Source: Cryomorphaceae bacterium (GTDB lineage Bacteria > Bacteroidota > Bacteroidia > Flavobacteriales_D > Crocinitomicaceae). Taken from it: 64,000 nt of DNA. Below the pieces are notes generated by a model. That model worked only from the letters and a program-made list of their open reading frames with translations, searched no databases and was not told the DNA's origin. Each line of letters starts with the position of its first letter. Position 1 is the first letter of the stretch. Positions 60,869 through 64,000 of the stretch are shown in pieces. The translations under genes and the position numbers were made by a program. The stretch is taken from the NCBI GenBank assembly GCA_027483605.1, contig JAIXUE010000041.1, positions 26,421 through 90,420 on the forward strand, given 5' to 3'.

Positions 60869-63800
60869 TTAGTTGTCTTTATCCGATTTTAATTTTGTGA
60901 CGTGTCCCACTTTTTCAATTTTATCACCCGTTTCTTCGGCAATAAAAGAGAGTTTCCAAATATAAACACCATCTTGGACAAATTCATCATTGGAAATAGC
61001 ACCACTTTGGGCAATAGGTGTTTTGTTATACCTGCCATCCCATTGGTCTGTGGGTTCATTGGTTTCATAAATGAGTTCTCCCCAACGATTGAAAATACTA
61101 AAGCGGTAAGTTCCGGGCTTGATTTTACCTGTAATGACTGGATAAAATGTCGGATTGGTATTGTCTAAGTCTCCGGGTGTAAAGGCATTTGGCACATAAA
61201 CAATCACTTCGTCGCGAATACGGATAATTTGTGTGACGGTGTCAGGGCACATTCCTTGGTTATAAGCGTACAGCGTAACTGAATAATAGCCAGGTGAGCA
61301 ACCATAAGTGTAATTCATTTGGTCAATACTGTTCGGATTGTAAGTTAGTGTTGGGGTGGTATATAACTCGCTCATTGGTAATTGAGGGTCACATTCACCA
61401 AGATCCCAGAAATAAGATGTTGCGTTTTGAGAGCTGTTGATGAAACTGAAGGTCGGCGTCAGAATAGATTGCGACGGAATTTCCGGATCGATTTCAAAAT
61501 TGGCAATAGCCCATTCGATGGCATCGATGGCAAAAATGGCGCTCGTATCGTTGTCACAGCCAAATCCGGAGTTGTCTAACGTCACAAAGAAACTGGTATC
61601 AGAAATAATGGTGCCCGAGAAAATATTGAATAAACCCGCACCCTGAACAATAGTCGGATTCGGATTGAGTTCAGTTCCCGGACTAAACCATGTAAAGGTA
61701 TTGGTTGAATTTGGAACACCTCCACTCACCACAGCTTGGAGATTGTTATCGAGCCCCATGCAGGTCATGCTGTCACCAATGATGCTGACTTGAGGGTCGT
61801 CAAATACTGAAATTAAGAAGGTGTCTGATGCATTACAACCCTCAACCGTTTGATTCATTTCTACTGCAATGCCAATGTTATCATCCAACACGATTGTGGT
61901 ATAATTAAATGCACTGGCACCTACTATGTCTTGATAAGGATTTCCATTAGGGTAAGATTGAGACCATTGGTAATTTGCAATTGTTCCGAGTCCACCTTGA
62001 ACAGCAGTAATAAGCGGAACTTCTGCCCCTTCACAAACATTTGCAGTGCCCACAATTTGAATGGTCGGATCCGAAATGACCGTAATGGATACTGTATTCG
62101 ATGGTAGCGAACCACAACCAATACCAGACTGCTGAACAATGAGGTTGTAATTCAAAGTACCCAACTGGTCAGATGGCGGGCAGAATATGGAATCGGCAGA
62201 CATCGTTGGGATCCATAAATACGTATTGGTACCCACACCTCCTGTTATTTCAGGAATAATACAGGTTGCTGTTCCACCTTCACAAAGCGTTTGATTGAAG
62301 AGCGGGTCAAGAGTTACTATAGGGTCTGCTACAACTGTCAATGCTGCTACTGGACTTACAATTTGATCACAACCTAGCCCAGGGTATGTCACTTCTACGT
62401 AGTAATACTGCGTAGTTGGCTGGATGATTGTAGGCGTGGAATAAGCTGCGTTATTGCTATTTGGCAATAACACACCACTGAAGTTGTTGGGCTGATTATT
62501 CAAATACCAATTATAGGTAGGCGTGCCAACCCCGCCAGACACGGCAACATTAAATGTAAAGCTCCCGCCTACACAAATTGAGGTATCTGGGATAAGTGCG
62601 GTCGAAAATACTGGATCGGGCATCACATTCACAACAGTACTTGCAAGTGGGCTCTGACATGTTCCCGAAAGACCAATTACAGTGTAGGTAGTTGTATCGG
62701 TCGGACACACAATGATGGATTGCGTGGTCTCACCCGTAGACCAACTGTAACTAGATGGAATGATGGTTGAAGCTGACGGCACTGCACTTAAAGTCACGCA
62801 ACCTCCCTCACATATGGTGGCATTTGGACTATTTTGAATGGTAATTTGTGGTGCTGTTTGGACCGAAATTGTAACAGTTGCTGGCTGACTTGTACAATTG
62901 TTCAATGTGTAGGTGACAGTGTAATTATTGGGCCCTACCGTTACCGGGTTTACTGTTTGAATATTTGATGTGACGGCAGTGGTATTGCTCCAGGCATAGG
63001 ACCCTTGGATGTTATTGAATGTAGCCGGACTTCCTGTGGCAGTTAAAACAACAGGTTCATTCGGACAAATTAAAGTGCTAGATGCGGCCAAGCTTACTGT
63101 AGGCGTCTGGATCACATTGACCGTTACGTTTTGAGCTGTGATAAGGTTTGTACAACCACCTACACTCACCCCTGTTAAATTGTAGGTGAAGACCCCTGGA
63201 ATAGAGGTTGGCACTGGTAGCGTGACCACCGAGCTATTTGCTGAGGTAGTGATCGTTTGATTCGCCCCTCCATTGATGTTGTAAGTAAATGTGTAGGGAC
63301 CAGCCGAATTACTCCCAGTAAATACAACTACAGGCAGGTTACTTCCTTGACATAATGTAGTATCTCCAGAAATTGTTGCTCCTGGGAGTGGTGTCACAAG
63401 GATAGTCATGGTGCCAGGTAAAGCGCATTGTGGTGGGTTGGCATCTTGAATATTGGGTGTAAACGTATAGGTAGTACTTGATACCGCACCGATGATTCCA
63501 GCAGTAGATATCGTCGCCGGCGACCAAGTACCCGCAATGTTATTATTGGCAGTCAGCGGCAAGACATCAGGCGTTGCTCCTTGACAGTAAGGCCCCAGTT
63601 GCGTAAAGAGCGGAATGGTGTTCGGGTTAACGACAATAGCCATGGTTGCAGTTGTGGCACAGATCCCTGCTCCTGCAGTAGGCGTGAAGGTGTAGTTGGT
63701 GGTAACGGCCGCTGTGCTTGCCGTATTGTTAATGGCAGGTGCCCAAGACCCAACGATGCTGTTGTTAGCAGTTGTAGGTAGCGCAGGAATACTGGCACCA

Positions 63801-64000
63801 TTACAATACGGCCCTACTTGTGTGAAGGTCGGGATGATGTTCGCACTCACGGTAATGGTTGCTGCTTGTGCAGTCACGGTACTTGAACAAGCGCCAACGG
63901 CAACGTTAGACAGCGTGTAGGTAAAAGTCCCGGTAGTTGCTGTAGGCACGGGTAGTGTAACAGAAGAACTTGTTGGCGAAGTCGTAATGGTTTGGTTGGC
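60869..64000 (-). CDS. Giant T9SS type B surface protein, 5' end cut by window edge
   Basis: The frame is open from the stop at 60869 to the right window edge, at least 1043 residues with the N-terminus missing; the GTG at 63949 is an internal codon. The upstream part consists of immunoglobulin-like repeats of about 70-100 residues, with recurring phrases such as FTQVGPYCNGA/FTQLGPYCQGA and NQTITTS...SSVxTLPVPT. A PKD-like region follows near 60869+900 nt, and the C-terminus (NAFTPGDLDNTNPTFYP, SIFNRWGELIYETN, DGVYIWKL) is a gliding-motility-associated type B T9SS sorting domain. Likely a large cell-surface adhesin. Confidence 0.9.
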   Translation of the reverse strand, partial: ANQTITTSPTSSSVTLPVPTATTGTFTYTLSNVAVGACSSTVTAQAATITVSANIIPTFTQVGPYCNGASIPALPTTANNSIVGSWAPAINNTASTAAVTTNYTFTPTAGAGICATTATMAIVVNPNTIPLFTQLGPYCQGATPDVLPLTANNNIAGTWSPATISTAGIIGAVSSTTYTFTPNIQDANPPQCALPGTMTILVTPLPGATISGDTTLCQGSNLPVVVFTGSNSAGPYTFTYNINGGANQTITTSANSSVVTLPVPTSIPGVFTYNLTGVSVGGCTNLITAQNVTVNVIQTPTVSLAASSTLICPNEPVVLTATGSPATFNNIQGSYAWSNTTAVTSNIQTVNPVTVGPNNYTVTYTLNNCTSQPATVTISVQTAPQITIQNSPNATICEGGCVTLSAVPSASTIIPSSYSWSTGETTQSIIVCPTDTTTYTVIGLSGTCQSPLASTVVNVMPDPVFSTALIPDTSICVGGSFTFNVAVSGGVGTPTYNWYLNNQPNNFSGVLLPNSNNAAYSTPTIIQPTTQYYYVEVTYPGLGCDQIVSPVAALTVVADPIVTLDPLFNQTLCEGGTATCIIPEITGGVGTNTYLWIPTMSADSIFCPPSDQLGTLNYNLIVQQSGIGCGSLPSNTVSITVISDPTIQIVGTANVCEGAEVPLITAVQGGLGTIANYQWSQSYPNGNPYQDIVGASAFNYTTIVLDDNIGIAVEMNQTVEGCNASDTFLISVFDDPQVSIIGDSMTCMGLDNNLQAVVSGGVPNSTNTFTWFSPGTELNPNPTIVQGAGLFNIFSGTIISDTSFFVTLDNSGFGCDNDTSAIFAIDAIEWAIANFEIDPEIPSQSILTPTFSFINSSQNATSYFWDLGECDPQLPMSELYTTPTLTYNPNSIDQMNYTYGCSPGYYSVTLYAYNQGMCPDTVTQIIRIRDEVIVYVPNAFTPGDLDNTNPTFYPVITGKIKPGTYRFSIFNRWGELIYETNEPTDQWDGRYNKTPIAQSGAISNDEFVQDGVYIWKLSFIAEETGDKIEKVGHVTKLKSDKDN

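Noticed and set aside
63949..63951. GTG at 63949 as the start of the giant surface protein
   Set aside because: The frame stays open to the window edge and the upstream codons continue the same repeat (ANQTITTS...), so the true start is outside the window.

Overview
The window is a stretch of chromosome from a bacterium of the phylum Bacteroidetes, most likely a flavobacterium-like marine or freshwater species. Supporting signs are several large secreted proteins with type IX secretion (T9SS) sorting domains, a gldA gliding gene, an ATP synthase operon ending at atpG with no atpD/atpC behind it, a transketolase split into two genes, and repeated -7 promoter boxes of the Bacteroidetes form TAnnTTTG, some with a TTG about 20 nt upstream. 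Genes are tightly packed, with many ATGA or TAATG overlaps, convergent genes sharing their last bases, and no gene-free stretch longer than about 180 nt. Family and function names are read from motifs and length; no database search was possible.

Layout. 1-5.3 kb: haem genes hemA-hemC-hemD (minus strand, hemD cut by the window edge) and a HemJ-type protoporphyrinogen oxidase, with a HAD phosphatase, methylmalonyl-CoA epimerase and a secreted protein between them. 5.3-10.4 kb: ATP synthase operon atpBEFHAG, with a strong terminator-like hairpin inside it between atpE and atpF. 10.4-14.3 kb: Fe-S assembly operon sufA-sufB-sufC-sufD (minus). 14.4-20.3 kb: a secreted alkaline-phosphatase-superfamily protein, a long-form urocanate hydratase and a T9SS-exported protein. 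20.3-25.5 kb: split transketolase with a von Willebrand A gene between the halves, then a YyaL/SSP411 thioredoxin-domain protein. 25.5-30 kb: two SGNH hydrolases plus an MBOAT acyltransferase, a likely polysaccharide O-acylation cassette. 30.3-46.4 kb: mostly housekeeping genes (queA, ribF, rnpA, a C-terminal processing protease, an O-antigen-ligase-like protein, gldA, tyrS, xseAB) with secreted proteins among them.

47-54.6 kb is an accessory island. Six minus-strand genes (AAA+ ATPase, unknown protein, Cas4/RecB-like Fe-S nuclease, a possible uracil-glycosylase-fold protein, SLOG-like protein, PD-(D/E)XK nuclease) sit back to back with a WYL regulator, followed by a GIY-YIG/T5orf172 protein. 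A 20-bp element, 18/20 identical, lies in front of both the WYL gene and the GIY-YIG gene at nearly the same distance from their -7 boxes. This is the best candidate for an undescribed, probably defence-related, system.

54.7-58.6 kb holds one gene encoding a fusion of lycopene beta-cyclase (CrtY) and a Brp/Blh beta-carotene 15,15'-dioxygenase. It would make retinal from lycopene and implies a rhodopsin elsewhere in the genome. It is flanked on both sides by members of an unrecognised secreted/membrane family sharing an F(L/V)SDDT motif; a third member lies at 44.4 kb. The window ends in a minus-strand run of a DOMON-like T9SS protein, an ankyrin-repeat protein and a very large repeat-rich T9SS type B protein cut by the right edge.
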